From: Halocynthiibacter namhaensis
Lineage (GTDB): Bacteria > Pseudomonadota > Alphaproteobacteria > Rhodobacterales > Rhodobacteraceae
NCBI RefSeq assembly: GCF_000812685.1
Contig: NZ_JWIF01000022.1
Location: 1 to 64,000 of the forward strand
DNA: 64,000 nucleotides
Reading direction: 5' to 3'
Shown: positions 50,170 through 59,260 of the stretch, in pieces
Numbering within the stretch: the stretch's first letter is position 1
Layout of the letters: the number at the start of each line of letters is the position of its first letter
Notes under the pieces: model-generated
Seen by the model: only the letters and a program-made list of their open reading frames with translations
The model's database searches: none
What the model was told of the DNA's origin: nothing
Program-made: the position numbers and the translations under genes

Positions 50170-51507
50170 TTAACTGTTTAACCACGCGGACCAGGCTTCT
50201 TTTGCGCGATCAGTATAGGCTTTATAGCGATCTTTACGTCCTCGACGTCCGCCTTTCAGACCGTCAACAGGTTGAAACAAACCGAAATTCACGTTCATTG
50301 GCTGGAATGTTTTTGCGTCCGCACCACCTGTGATGTGGTGGATCAATGCACCCATCGCACTGTTCAAAGGCGGCGTTTCAAGGGTTTTTCCTTGGATTTC
50401 TGCAGCGGCCAGACGGCCTGCCAAAAGGCCCATGGCAGCGCTTTCAACATAGCCTTCAACTCCGGTGATCTGACCCGCAAAGCGCAGGTTTGGACGCGAT
50501 TTTAAACGCATCTGATCGTCCAGCAATGTGGGGGAATTCATGAATGTATTTCGGTGAATACCGCCAAGACGTGCGAAGGATGCATCTTCCAACCCTGGGA
50601 TCATACGGAACACATCTTGTTGCGCGCCATATTTCATTTTTGTCTGGAATCCTACTATGTTATACAGCGTTCCTAATGTGTTATCGCGGCGCAATTGCAC
50701 CACCGCATAGGCTTTGTTTTCAGGATCATGTTCGTTGGTTAGACCGACAGGTTTCATCGGGCCAAAGCGTAGGGTTTCACGACCACGTTCTGCCATGACC
50801 TCAATCGGCAGGCAGCCATCGAAATATTTAGCGGTTTCACCTTCGTGGAACTCAGCCTTGTCGGCTTCTAGCAGCGCGTCGATGAAACCCTCATATTGGT
50901 CCTTGGTCATCGGGCAGTTGAGATAGGCTTTTTGTTCTTCCTCAGTCGCGCCTTTGTCATAACGCGATTGCATCCAAGCCACGTCCATATTCACGCTGTC
51001 GAAATACACAATCGGCGCGATGGCATCAAAAAACGCAAGGCTTTCCGCACCGGTTTCACGGGCAATGCTTTCGCCAAGGGCACCGGATGTCAGCGGGCCG
51101 GTGGCAATGATCCAATTGCCATCCGTCGGCAATTCGGTGATCTCGCCTTCTTCAATCGTGATATTGGGATGGTTGCGAATGACTTCAGACACGCCGCGCG
51201 CGAAAGCTTCGCGGTCCACGGCCAAAGCGCCACCAGCGGGCAGGCGATGTTCGCCAGCCATGCGCATAATCAACCCGTTGGCTTCGCGCATTTCCCAATG
51301 CAGCAGGCCCACGGCGTTTTGTTCGCTGTCATCGGAACGGAAAGAGTTGGAGCAAACCATTTCAGCAAAATCGCCGCTTTGATGGGCAAAAGTTTCAACT
51401 TTTGGGCGCATTTCATGCAGGATCACCTGAACGCCAGCCTCCGCTGCCTGAAATGCCGCCTCTGAGCCCGCAAGCCCGCCACCAATGATGTGTAATGTGT
51501 TTTCCAT
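50170..51507 (-). CDS. trmFO: folate-dependent tRNA m5U54 methyltransferase TrmFO
   Basis: TrmFO (445 residues) methylates uridine 54 of tRNA using methylenetetrahydrofolate and FAD. The FAD motif [12 protein letters not shown] is at the N terminus, followed by the active-site region [26 protein letters not shown] and the C-terminal segment with [13 protein letters not shown]. It replaces the SAM-dependent TrmA of gammaproteobacteria. The gene is 78 bp downstream of gyrA with a terminator between. Confidence 0.96.
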   Translation of the reverse strand: MENTLHIIGGGLAGSEAAFQAAEAGVQVILHEMRPKVETFAHQSGDFAEMVCSNSFRSDDSEQNAVGLLHWEMREANGLIMRMAGEHRLPAGGALAVDREAFARGVSEVIRNHPNITIEEGEITELPTDGNWIIATGPLTSGALGESIARETGAESLAFFDAIAPIVYFDSVNMDVAWMQSRYDKGATEEEQKAYLNCPMTKDQYEGFIDALLEADKAEFHEGETAKYFDGCLPIEVMAERGRETLRFGPMKPVGLTNEHDPENKAYAVVQLRRDNTLGTLYNIVGFQTKMKYGAQQDVFRMIPGLEDASFARLGGIHRNTFMNSPTLLDDQMRLKSRPNLRFAGQITGVEGYVESAAMGLLAGRLAAAEIQGKTLETPPLNSAMGALIHHITGGADAKTFQPMNVNFGLFQPVDGLKGGRRGRKDRYKAYTDRAKEAWSAWLNS

Positions 51508-51535
51508 AGGTTGAATTTATCCGTCTTGCGCCCAA

Positions 51536-51560
51536 AAGAAAAGCCACCCCAAAGGGTGGC
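51536..51560 (-). terminator. Rho-independent terminator after gyrA
   Basis: On the minus strand GCCACCC pairs with GGGTGGC around a 4-base loop, then TTTTCTTTT. It lies about 25 bases after the gyrA stop. Confidence 0.85.
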
Positions 51561-51585
51561 CCTTGATTTTCTATTGCTGATTACA

Positions 51586-54354
51586 TCAGCTTTCGGTGTT
51601 TGCCACCGGTGTTTCGACTGCATCAACCGCGTCGATTGTCACGTCGTCTTCATCCTCGTCGCGTTCCGCGATCCAGGCGACAGACACCACGGTTTCGCCT
51701 TTGCCTGTGTTGAAGACCTTGACGCCACCCGCAGAACGGGAACGGAAAGAAATGCCATTCACAGGACAGCGGATCGACTGACCTTTTGAGGTTGCCAACA
51801 TGATTTGATCGCCAAGTTCCACAGGGAAGCAGGCAACGATATCGCCGCCTTTCATGGCTGCAACACCTTGGCCACCACGCCCAGAGACACGGTAATCATG
51901 GCTAGAAGTTAGGTTGCCCGCGCCAGTTTCATTCAATGTTACCAGCAGGTTATTCGCTGTTAGCATCTCCTGATAACGATCTTCGGACAAGTCACCTTCG
52001 ACTTCTTCAACGGCTTCATCTTCAGCGACATCAATTCCAAATTCACCGCGGAAACGTTTGATGAAGGCTGTGCGTTCATCCGGCGTTGCATCGAAGTGAC
52101 TGACCACTGACATGGAGACAACTTCGTCATCATTCTTCAATTTCACGCCACGTACACCAACAGAGGCACGCGAGTTGAACACACGCACATCGGTGCTTGG
52201 GAAGCGAATGGCGCGACCGGATTTGGTCACCAGCATCACATCATCATCGTCAGAACAGATGCGCGCATTGATCAGGCGGGTGTTTTCATTGTCGCCTTCG
52301 AATTTCATCGCGATCTTACCATTGCGCATCACATTGGTGAAATCGGACAGTTTGTTGCGGCGCACAGTACCAGCAGAAGTCGCAAAGACCACTTGCAGAT
52401 CATCCCATTCCTCATCCGGCACGTCCACCGGCATGATCGCGGCGATAGAAACGCCAGTTGGGATCGGTAGAATGTTCACAATGGCTTTGCCTTTGGCGGT
52501 GCGACCACCTTGGGGCAGGCGCCAAGTTTTCAATTTGTAAACCATACCGTCAGTTGTGAAGAACAGAAGTTGCGTGTGGGTATTGGCCACAAATAGGGTG
52601 GTTACCACGTCTTCTTCTTTGGTTTGCATGCCAGACAGGCCTTTGCCACCACGTTTTTGCGCGCGGAAATCAGCCAGAGGCGTGCGTTTGATCCAACCAC
52701 CAGAGGTCACGGTCACAACCATGTCTTCGCGTTCAATCAGGTCTTCGTCATCCATGTCACCAGACCAGTCAACGATCTGGGTGCGACGTGGAACTGCGAA
52801 TTTTTCACGCACTTCAATCAGTTCATTTGCGATGATTTCCATGATCCGTTCACGAGACCGCAGGATATCAAGATATTCGCGGATGGCGGCGGCAAGTGTT
52901 TGCAGCTCATCCGTGACTTCTTTAACGCCCATCGCTGTCAGACGTTGCAAACGCAGTTCCAAAATGGCGCGCGCTTGGGTTTCGGACAGGTTATAAGTGC
53001 CGTCTTCATTAGCTTTGTGGCTTGGATCATCAATCAGCGCGATATATTCAAGAATATCGCCGGCAGGCCAGCGACGTTCCATCAATTTTGCACGCGCTTC
53101 CGCAGGATCAGCAGAGGCACGGATGGTCGCGACGATTTCATCGACATTGGACACAGCCACAGCCAAACCACATAGAATATGGGACCGTTCACGGGCTTTG
53201 CGCAATTCATAAGCGGTGCGACGTGCAACGACCTCTTCACGGAAATCAATGAACGACGTCAGGAACCTACGCAATGTCAGCTGTTCAGGGCGGCCACCAT
53301 TCAGGGCCAGCATGTTACAGCCGAAATAAGTCTGCATCGGGGTGAAGCGGAACAGTTGGTTCAGAACGACTTCGGGGGTCGCATCGCGTTTCAGCTCAAC
53401 AACAACACGTACACCGTTGCGATCTGATTCATCTTGAACATGGGCGACGCCTTCGATCTTTTTGTCGCGCACTTGTTCGGCGATTTTCACAATCATCGCG
53501 GCTTTGTTCACCTGATAGGGGATCTCATCCAAGACAATCGCGTAACGATCTTTGCGGATCTCTTCCACGCGGGTTTTGGCGCGGATCACAACAGAACCAC
53601 GGCCCTCAAGATAGGCTTTGCGCGCGCCAGTTCGGCCCAACATAATCGCGCCGGTCGGAAAATCTGGGCCAGGAATATATTCGATCAACTGTTCAGAGGA
53701 CAAATCCGGTTCTTCGATCAACGCAAGGGTTGCATCGATCACTTCGCCAAGGTTATGCGGCGGAATATTGGTCGCCATACCCACAGCGATACCACCGGCA
53801 CCATTAACCAACATATTTGGATAACGGGCAGGAAGAACAGTAGGTTCGCGGTCTTTGCCATCGTAGTTATCTTGGAAATCAACGGTATCTTTGTCGATGT
53901 CAGCTAAGATAAAGGCGGCGGGTTTGTCCATGCGCACTTCGGTATAACGCATCGCAGCCGGATTATCGCCGTCCATGGAACCAAAGTTACCCTGGCCGTC
54001 CAAAAGCGGCAGCGACATAGAGAAATCCTGCGCCATCCGCACCAGCGCATCATAGATCGCACTGTCGCCGTGGGGGTGGTATTTACCCATCACATCGCCA
54101 ACCGGGCGGGCCGATTTACGATAGGATTTGTCATGGGTGTTATTGGTCTCATGCATGGCATAAAGAATGCGCCGATGCACGGGTTTTAGACCGTCACGAA
54201 GGTCAGGAATCGCACGTGAAACGATCACGCTCATGGCGTAATCGAGATATGACGTGCGCATCTCGTCTGTAATAGAGATTTGAGGGCCGTCGTATACGGG
54301 CTTCTCGATTGCGGTTACATCAGTATTTTCAGGGGGTTCTGAGTTGTCGTTCAC
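51586..54354 (-). CDS. gyrA: DNA gyrase subunit A
   Basis: GyrA (922 residues) cuts and reseals DNA to introduce negative supercoils. The quinolone region [17 protein letters not shown] has Ser98 and Asp102 (E. coli 83 and 87), the susceptible-type residues. The catalytic Tyr137 is in AAMRYTEVR. The C-terminal domain has the GyrA box QKRGGKG and several beta-pinwheel repeats, with an acidic stretch between. The start is a GTG at 54354 with GCGGAAA upstream. The C terminus is longer and more acidic than in E. coli. Confidence 0.97.
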   Translation of the reverse strand: MNDNSEPPENTDVTAIEKPVYDGPQISITDEMRTSYLDYAMSVIVSRAIPDLRDGLKPVHRRILYAMHETNNTHDKSYRKSARPVGDVMGKYHPHGDSAIYDALVRMAQDFSMSLPLLDGQGNFGSMDGDNPAAMRYTEVRMDKPAAFILADIDKDTVDFQDNYDGKDREPTVLPARYPNMLVNGAGGIAVGMATNIPPHNLGEVIDATLALIEEPDLSSEQLIEYIPGPDFPTGAIMLGRTGARKAYLEGRGSVVIRAKTRVEEIRKDRYAIVLDEIPYQVNKAAMIVKIAEQVRDKKIEGVAHVQDESDRNGVRVVVELKRDATPEVVLNQLFRFTPMQTYFGCNMLALNGGRPEQLTLRRFLTSFIDFREEVVARRTAYELRKARERSHILCGLAVAVSNVDEIVATIRASADPAEARAKLMERRWPAGDILEYIALIDDPSHKANEDGTYNLSETQARAILELRLQRLTAMGVKEVTDELQTLAAAIREYLDILRSRERIMEIIANELIEVREKFAVPRRTQIVDWSGDMDDEDLIEREDMVVTVTSGGWIKRTPLADFRAQKRGGKGLSGMQTKEEDVVTTLFVANTHTQLLFFTTDGMVYKLKTWRLPQGGRTAKGKAIVNILPIPTGVSIAAIMPVDVPDEEWDDLQVVFATSAGTVRRNKLSDFTNVMRNGKIAMKFEGDNENTRLINARICSDDDDVMLVTKSGRAIRFPSTDVRVFNSRASVGVRGVKLKNDDEVVSMSVVSHFDATPDERTAFIKRFRGEFGIDVAEDEAVEEVEGDLSEDRYQEMLTANNLLVTLNETGAGNLTSSHDYRVSGRGGQGVAAMKGGDIVACFPVELGDQIMLATSKGQSIRCPVNGISFRSRSAGGVKVFNTGKGETVVSVAWIAERDEDEDDVTIDAVDAVETPVANTES

Positions 54355-54450
54355 GTTGTTTCCGCTCTGCTACTGTTTATCTGCATCTTGTTGCAATTCT
54401 TATACATTAAGCGGGATATACTACGCAATGGTAGCGTGAATAAATCAGCT

Positions 54451-54479
54451 GTTTAGGGCGGTATTTCACCGCCCTAAAC
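54451..54479 (-). terminator. 12-bp perfect hairpin after arginase gene
   Basis: GTTTAGGGCGGT is exactly complementary to ACCGCCCTAAAC around 5 bases. It follows the arginase stop by 5 bases on the minus strand; the T-tract is weak, so termination efficiency is uncertain. Confidence 0.6.
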
Positions 54480-54484
54480 CGTGA

Positions 54485-55411
54485 TTAGAACTGTCCGGTT
54501 GGGCGATCAAAAACGCGCTTGCCAAGCAGGGATGCTGTAAGATCCACCATCAGGCTTGCGGTTTTGCCACGTTCATCCAGAAATGGGTTGAGTTCGACCA
54601 AATCAAGGGCTGCAACACAGCCCGCATCATGCAGCATTTCCATCACCAAATGGGCCTCGCGGAAGGTCGCACCACCAGGAACGGTTGTGCCGACCGCGGG
54701 CGCGATTGCTGGGTCAAGAAAATCGACATCAAGCGAGACATGCAAAATACCATTGGCTGCTTTGACTTTTTCAAGGAAGGCGGCAAGCGGGGCAGCAATT
54801 CCGACTTCGTCAATGCGACGCATATCAACCGGATGCATCTCGCTTTTGGCCAAGGCTTCAGCTTCGGCGCTGTCGACAGAGCGCAACCCGATCAGGCAGA
54901 TGTTATCCTCTGGCACGATGGCAGGCAAAGGTGGGAATGCATCAAACCCGTCGCGCCCCGTGACATAGCCCAAAGGCGTGCCATGCAGGTTGCCCGAGGT
55001 GCTGGTTTTGGGGGTGTGGTAATCAGTATGTGCATCCAGCCAAAGAACAAACAATGGTTTATCAATGTCTTGCGCATATTTTGCCATACCAGCCACGGTG
55101 CCAAGGGATAAAGCATGATCACCGCCTAGAAAGATCGGGAAACCAACCCTGGCGGCCTGGTTCGCCGCAGCAGATAAGGTCTTGGTCCATCCGATTGTCG
55201 TCAGATGATCGCGTGTCAGTTGATCGGCATCCGGGGGGATTTTGGGCGTATCAGGGCTGAAATTGCCGCGATCATCTATTGTGTGGCCAAGTTCGCGGAT
55301 CATTTCGCTGATGCCTGCCGTGCGATAGGCGTCAGGGCCCATAACGCAGCCTTTGCGCGCTTTACCACTGTCGACGGGGGCGCCAACAAGAATGCAGTTT
55401 TTAAAAGTCAT
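54485..55411 (-). CDS. rocF: arginase
   Basis: Arginase (308 residues) cleaves arginine to ornithine and urea. The manganese ligands are in LGGDHALSLG, WLDAHTDYH and SLDVDFLDP, and the N terminus has the loop VGAPVDSGKARKGC. The ATG at 55411 is where family similarity begins; an open frame extends 28 codons upstream. It diverges from a Lrp/AsnC-type regulator, which may induce it when arginine is present. Confidence 0.94.
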   Translation of the reverse strand: MTFKNCILVGAPVDSGKARKGCVMGPDAYRTAGISEMIRELGHTIDDRGNFSPDTPKIPPDADQLTRDHLTTIGWTKTLSAAANQAARVGFPIFLGGDHALSLGTVAGMAKYAQDIDKPLFVLWLDAHTDYHTPKTSTSGNLHGTPLGYVTGRDGFDAFPPLPAIVPEDNICLIGLRSVDSAEAEALAKSEMHPVDMRRIDEVGIAAPLAAFLEKVKAANGILHVSLDVDFLDPAIAPAVGTTVPGGATFREAHLVMEMLHDAGCVAALDLVELNPFLDERGKTASLMVDLTASLLGKRVFDRPTGQF

Positions 55412-55467
55412 ACGGACACCTGTCGTGTAGCTGAAACATCTGTTTTTGCCATTATCCATCCGAAATG

Positions 55468-55500
55468 CCGTATTTAACACTATCAACTTGCGCAATACGG
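55468..55500. repeat. inverted repeat between arginase and Lrp-type gene
   Basis: CCGTATT (55468-55474) and AATACGG (55494-55500) are 26 bp apart from start to start, about two and a half helix turns. It is a candidate operator for the divergent regulator. Confidence 0.45.
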
Positions 55501-55553
55501 ACGTAATTTGACCAAACCGGAAGGTGATCTTCCAATATGAGAAGGTAAACTAC

Positions 55554-55991
55554 ATGGACGAACGCGACAGAGACATTATTGCGGCTTTACGGCGCGATTC
55601 CCGTGCCAGCCTGTCGGAACTTGCAGGGCAATTGAAACTGTCTCGCACGACCATACGCACCCGGATCGAGCGCTTGGTTGCGAGGGGGGATATCGTCGGT
55701 TTCACAGTCGTGTTGAAAGAAGACCGCAGTCAATCGCCCGTGCGTGGGCATATGATGTTGGGGATTGAAGGGCATGGCACCGATCGCATCGTGCACCGCT
55801 TGTCTGGTTTGCCCGAGGTTCAGGCCATTCATGCGACCAACGGAAAATGGGATTTGATCATTGAGTTGGGGGCCACATCACTTGAGGCGCTCGATGCGGT
55901 TCTGGGACAAATCCGGCGCTTGGATGGGGTGCAAACCAGCGAGACAAACCTATTGTTGGCCACGCGCAAATCCACTGTCGCGCGCGGTTAA
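55554..55991 (+). CDS. Lrp/AsnC family regulator
   Basis: A 145-residue regulator with an N-terminal winged helix (DERDRDIIAALRRDSRASLS, then SRTTIRTRIERLVARGDIVGFTV) and a C-terminal RAM ligand domain. Such proteins bind an amino acid and usually control a neighbouring gene; the divergent arginase is the likely target with arginine or ornithine as ligand. The ATG at 55554 follows GAAGGT. It converges on dsbB with 8 bp between stops. Confidence 0.9.
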   Translation: MDERDRDIIAALRRDSRASLSELAGQLKLSRTTIRTRIERLVARGDIVGFTVVLKEDRSQSPVRGHMMLGIEGHGTDRIVHRLSGLPEVQAIHATNGKWDLIIELGATSLEALDAVLGQIRRLDGVQTSETNLLLATRKSTVARG

Positions 55992-55999
55992 ATATACAG

Positions 56000-56455
56000 T
56001 TAGCTGCGGCGCGACGCCATGATCCAAATGCAGAATAAGCCAAGTGAAACCAACGCGTTCCATCCTGCCATTGAGATTCCAAACATATCCCATGGGATCT
56101 CGTCGCAACGTACCAATGGCGCATTCATGATCTGATTGAACAGATCATCTGTCGACATGCCACCAACAGGACCAGATGTGCAGCTGTCAGGCCCTTCAAA
56201 GATGCCTTTTTCCACACCCGCGTGGTAAAACCCGATCAGCGAGGTAATTAGGGTCGCCACCGCACCAAGCCAAGCAAACATGCGCTGCTTCATAGCCAGC
56301 GCCAGAACTCCGGCAAGAATTGCGATGCCGTGTGGCCAGCGCTGCCAGATACACATTTTACACGGGGGCAGATCGCCCAAATATTGAAAGCCAAAAGCGC
56401 CCAGCAATAATGCGGCTGACCCAGCCGTAGCAATCAGAATGAATGTCTTGTTCAT
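56000..56455 (-). CDS. dsbB: DsbB-like disulfide bond formation protein
   Basis: A 151-residue inner-membrane protein with four helices that would reoxidise DsbA with quinone. The first cysteine pair is in PPCKMCIWQRWPHG, and the second pair is SCTSG and VRCDEIPW in the second periplasmic loop. It overlaps the upstream DedA-like gene by four bases. Confidence 0.9.
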   Translation of the reverse strand: MNKTFILIATAGSAALLLGAFGFQYLGDLPPCKMCIWQRWPHGIAILAGVLALAMKQRMFAWLGAVATLITSLIGFYHAGVEKGIFEGPDSCTSGPVGGMSTDDLFNQIMNAPLVRCDEIPWDMFGISMAGWNALVSLGLFCIWIMASRRS

Positions 56456-57030
56456 AGAAATTTCACCGCCCAGAATCCCGCTAGTAGAACGACAACAAAG
56501 AGAGAGAACATCAAGCCCAAACGACGTTCAATAAAGTCGCGGATCGGCGTGCCGAAATTCCATAAAAGACCAGCGACAATGAAGAACCGCAACCCGCGTG
56601 CAACGATAGACGACAAGATGAAGATCGGTAGGGAAAGCCCTGTAACACCAGAGAAAATCGTGATTACCTTATAGGGGAACGGGGTTACGCCGGCGATCAA
56701 GACAGCCCATGCGCCATAATCGTTAAACTTGCCCGACATCTCGATGAAAGCATGTTCCTTGCCGTAGAATTCCAACAGGGGGGTTCCGATGGTTTCAAAC
56801 AGCACGGATCCAATGAAATACCCGGCCAAACCACCCAACACCGATGCGACCATTGCAACTGCGGCAATGACAAAGGCTTTTGACGGACGTGCCAGGATCA
56901 TCGGGATCATCAATAGGTCTGGTGGGATAGGAAAAAACGAGCTTTCCGCAAAGCTGACAAGGGCGAGAAACCACAATGCGTGCCGATGCGTCGCTAGGTT
57001 AATTACACTGTCATATAGCCGTCTGATCAT
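56452..57030 (-). CDS. DedA/YqaA-family membrane protein
   Basis: A 192-residue membrane protein of the SNARE-associated (DedA/YqaA) superfamily, thought to scramble or flip phospholipids such as undecaprenyl phosphate or PE. The family traits are SFAESSFFPIPPDLLMIPM, GGLAGYFIG and the GVTPFPYKVITIFSG segment. No specific substrate can be given. Its stop is coupled to dsbB (ATGA), so the two are made together. Confidence 0.85.
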   Translation of the reverse strand: MIRRLYDSVINLATHRHALWFLALVSFAESSFFPIPPDLLMIPMILARPSKAFVIAAVAMVASVLGGLAGYFIGSVLFETIGTPLLEFYGKEHAFIEMSGKFNDYGAWAVLIAGVTPFPYKVITIFSGVTGLSLPIFILSSIVARGLRFFIVAGLLWNFGTPIRDFIERRLGLMFSLFVVVLLAGFWAVKFL

Positions 57031-57166
57031 TTGAAACCTGCATATTCGTTGCCTGTGTTTCGGCTACTCCTTGGGCGGGGTCAAGCACAAGCCAGGTTAA
57101 GGGGCTTGGCGTGGCGAAAATATGCGGGTTTGCGACTTATGGGTTTTGTTCAAATCCAAAGATCGC

Positions 57167-57784
57167 CTATTTGATGTCTTGGCAGTAGACGCCGGCCTCG
57201 ACCTGTTCATATAGGGCGAACTCGGCTGATCTGGCGTCCATCAAACGGGCAAGACACGCATCACTCAGGGACAAAGGGGCAATCTCAGACATGTTTGCAT
57301 CTGGAATCTCAAATGAAATTTCCAACCGCTTTTCCAAATAGGTGAACAAATCGTTGATCCGCGTATAGGGGTAAATACGGTCGGCGACAGGGGTTTCACC
57401 TTCGGCACACAGAAACCGGAACTGCGATCCAACATGGGCGAAAGGTGGGGGATTTTTGCTGATCACCGCGTCAATGAATTCTTCAAAACTTATGTTGGCA
57501 GTGCTGTTTTGATTGCCGTCAAGTTCTTTGCGCGCCCGGTACCGATACCAACTGCCCAGCCATTCCAGCGGATCGCGCATGACCGCGACTTGTTCAAATT
57601 CCCCCGGATCAAGCGGCGAAAACAGTTTTCGAAAGTTCCGCATTGTCCCGGCTTTTGCATGTTTTAATCGGGGCGGGCTTTTGAATTGGATGTCGGCAAA
57701 GGGATGCAGCACAGATTCAATTGCAGAACTTCCCGTCTTTGGGACCGCAAGGTAAACAAGCCGCTTTGGCCAAAAAACCAACAT
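57167..57784 (-). CDS. sulfotransferase family protein
   Basis: A 205-residue protein with PAPS-dependent sulfotransferase traits: the 5'-phosphosulfate loop VPKTGSSAIESVL near the N terminus and the 3'-phosphate region MRDPLEWLGSWYRYR. It is short and the acceptor (lipid, glycan or protein) cannot be told. AAGGAACG precedes the ATG. It diverges from recA, whose LexA box lies in the shared 199-bp gap. Confidence 0.8.
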   Translation of the reverse strand: MLVFWPKRLVYLAVPKTGSSAIESVLHPFADIQFKSPPRLKHAKAGTMRNFRKLFSPLDPGEFEQVAVMRDPLEWLGSWYRYRARKELDGNQNSTANISFEEFIDAVISKNPPPFAHVGSQFRFLCAEGETPVADRIYPYTRINDLFTYLEKRLEISFEIPDANMSEIAPLSLSDACLARLMDARSAEFALYEQVEAGVYCQDIK

Positions 57785-57918
57785 TTATCGTTCCTTTTTA
57801 AGGTGTTAGTAGATTTTCAAAAAATCAGTACCATCGTAAACCAATTGTTAAGCGACATCTACAAAAGTATAAATATAAAATTTCAATTGAAATGTTCTCT
57901 TTTTACCCTCATACATGA

Positions 57919-57933
57919 GAACAACACAAGAAC
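57919..57933 (-). promoter_or_regulatory. LexA operator (SOS box) of recA
   Basis: GAAC, seven bases (AACACAA), GAAC: the exact reverse complement of GTTC-N7-GTTC. It lies 51 bp upstream of the recA ATG. Confidence 0.93.
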
Positions 57934-57983
57934 AAAAGAAGAATTGCCGGGTGAACCTCGGTGTGAAATAAGGACGTTAACTT

Positions 57984-59060
57984 ATGGCAACGGCAGATTT
58001 ACTGAACATGACTGATAAAAAAAGCAACGACCGCCAAAAAGCGCTAGATTCGGCGCTTGCGCAAATCGAACGTCAATTCGGTAAAGGTTCGATTATGAAG
58101 CTTGGCGATGGCAACGCCATCCAAGAAATCGAATCCACATCGACGGGATCGCTTGGCCTTGACATCGCCCTTGGGATTGGTGGTTTGCCGAAAGGTCGGA
58201 TCATTGAGATCTATGGCCCTGAAAGTTCAGGTAAAACCACATTGACGCTGCACTGCATCGCAGAAGAGCAGAAAAAAGGCGGTATCTGCGCCTTTGTAGA
58301 TGCGGAACACGCGCTTGATCCGCAATACGCCAAGAAATTGGGCGTCAATATTGACGAGATGCTGATTTCTCAACCAGATACTGGCGAGCAATCTCTTGAA
58401 ATCGTTGATACTTTAGTGCGTTCCGGCGCGGTAAGCATGGTTGTTATTGACTCTGTGGCCGCTTTGACGCCGAAATCTGAGCTGGAAGGCGATATGGGCG
58501 ATAGTTCTGTGGGTGTGCATGCGCGTCTGATGAGCCAAGCCATGCGTAAACTCACTGGCTCCATCTCACGTTCCAAGTGTATGGTCATCTTCATTAACCA
58601 AATTCGCATGAAAATCGGTGTGATGTTTGGGTCTCCCGAGACGACCACTGGCGGGAACGCTTTGAAATTCTACAGTTCAGTGCGTTTGGACATTCGCCGC
58701 ATCGGTGCCATCAAAGACCGTGATGAAATCGTCGGCAACCAAACCCGTGTGAAAGTGGTTAAAAACAAGGTTGCGCCACCGTTTAAACAGGTTGAATTCG
58801 ACATCATGTATGGCGAAGGCATTTCGAAGATGGGCGAATTGCTTGATCTTGGTGTGAAAGCCGGTGTCGTCGATAAATCGGGGTCATGGTTCTCATATGG
58901 TGATGAGCGCATTGGTCAGGGGCGTGAAAATGCCAAGAACTATTTGCGTGAAAATACCCGCACTTCGCTAGAGATCGAAGATAAAATTCGCGCGGCGCAT
59001 GGGTTGGAATTCGATATGCCACCCGGCATGGGCGACGATGACGCTGTCGTCGACAGTTAA
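57984..59060 (+). CDS. recA: recombinase RecA
   Basis: RecA (358 residues) forms filaments on single-stranded DNA for recombination and triggers LexA self-cleavage. Walker [10 protein letters not shown] is at about residues 78-86, followed by [11 protein letters not shown] and [11 protein letters not shown]; the DNA-binding loops and acidic C terminus (GDDDAVVDS) are intact. The ATG at 57984 follows AAGGAC. A consensus LexA operator is upstream and a T-tailed hairpin downstream, so it is a single-gene SOS unit. Confidence 0.98.
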   Translation: MATADLLNMTDKKSNDRQKALDSALAQIERQFGKGSIMKLGDGNAIQEIESTSTGSLGLDIALGIGGLPKGRIIEIYGPESSGKTTLTLHCIAEEQKKGGICAFVDAEHALDPQYAKKLGVNIDEMLISQPDTGEQSLEIVDTLVRSGAVSMVVIDSVAALTPKSELEGDMGDSSVGVHARLMSQAMRKLTGSISRSKCMVIFINQIRMKIGVMFGSPETTTGGNALKFYSSVRLDIRRIGAIKDRDEIVGNQTRVKVVKNKVAPPFKQVEFDIMYGEGISKMGELLDLGVKAGVVDKSGSWFSYGDERIGQGRENAKNYLRENTRTSLEIEDKIRAAHGLEFDMPPGMGDDDAVVDS

Positions 59061-59113
59061 GGTCTGAGGCCTCGCCATCAAGGCGACGTGACAGAAATCC
59101 AGAATGGATTGTG

Positions 59114-59151
59114 AAAAACCCTCGGGAGCAGAAGCTTTCGGGGTTTTTTTC
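59114..59151 (+). terminator. Rho-independent terminator after recA
   Basis: AAAACCCTCGGGAGC pairs imperfectly with GCTTTCGGGGTTTT around a short loop, followed by seven T. It lies between recA and alaS. Confidence 0.85.
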
Positions 59152-59260
59152 TTGTTAATTTGCAAAAGCCTTGTTGCTTTGGTGTTCACCTGTGGACAGG
59201 GCGGCTGAGCAGATATAAATGTCATAAAAGCCCGTTACCAAACGCGAAAGACAGCTGATT

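Noticed and set aside
54351-54368. Near match to a LexA operator upstream of gyrA
   Set aside because: The second half reads TTCC, not GTTC, at the required distance.
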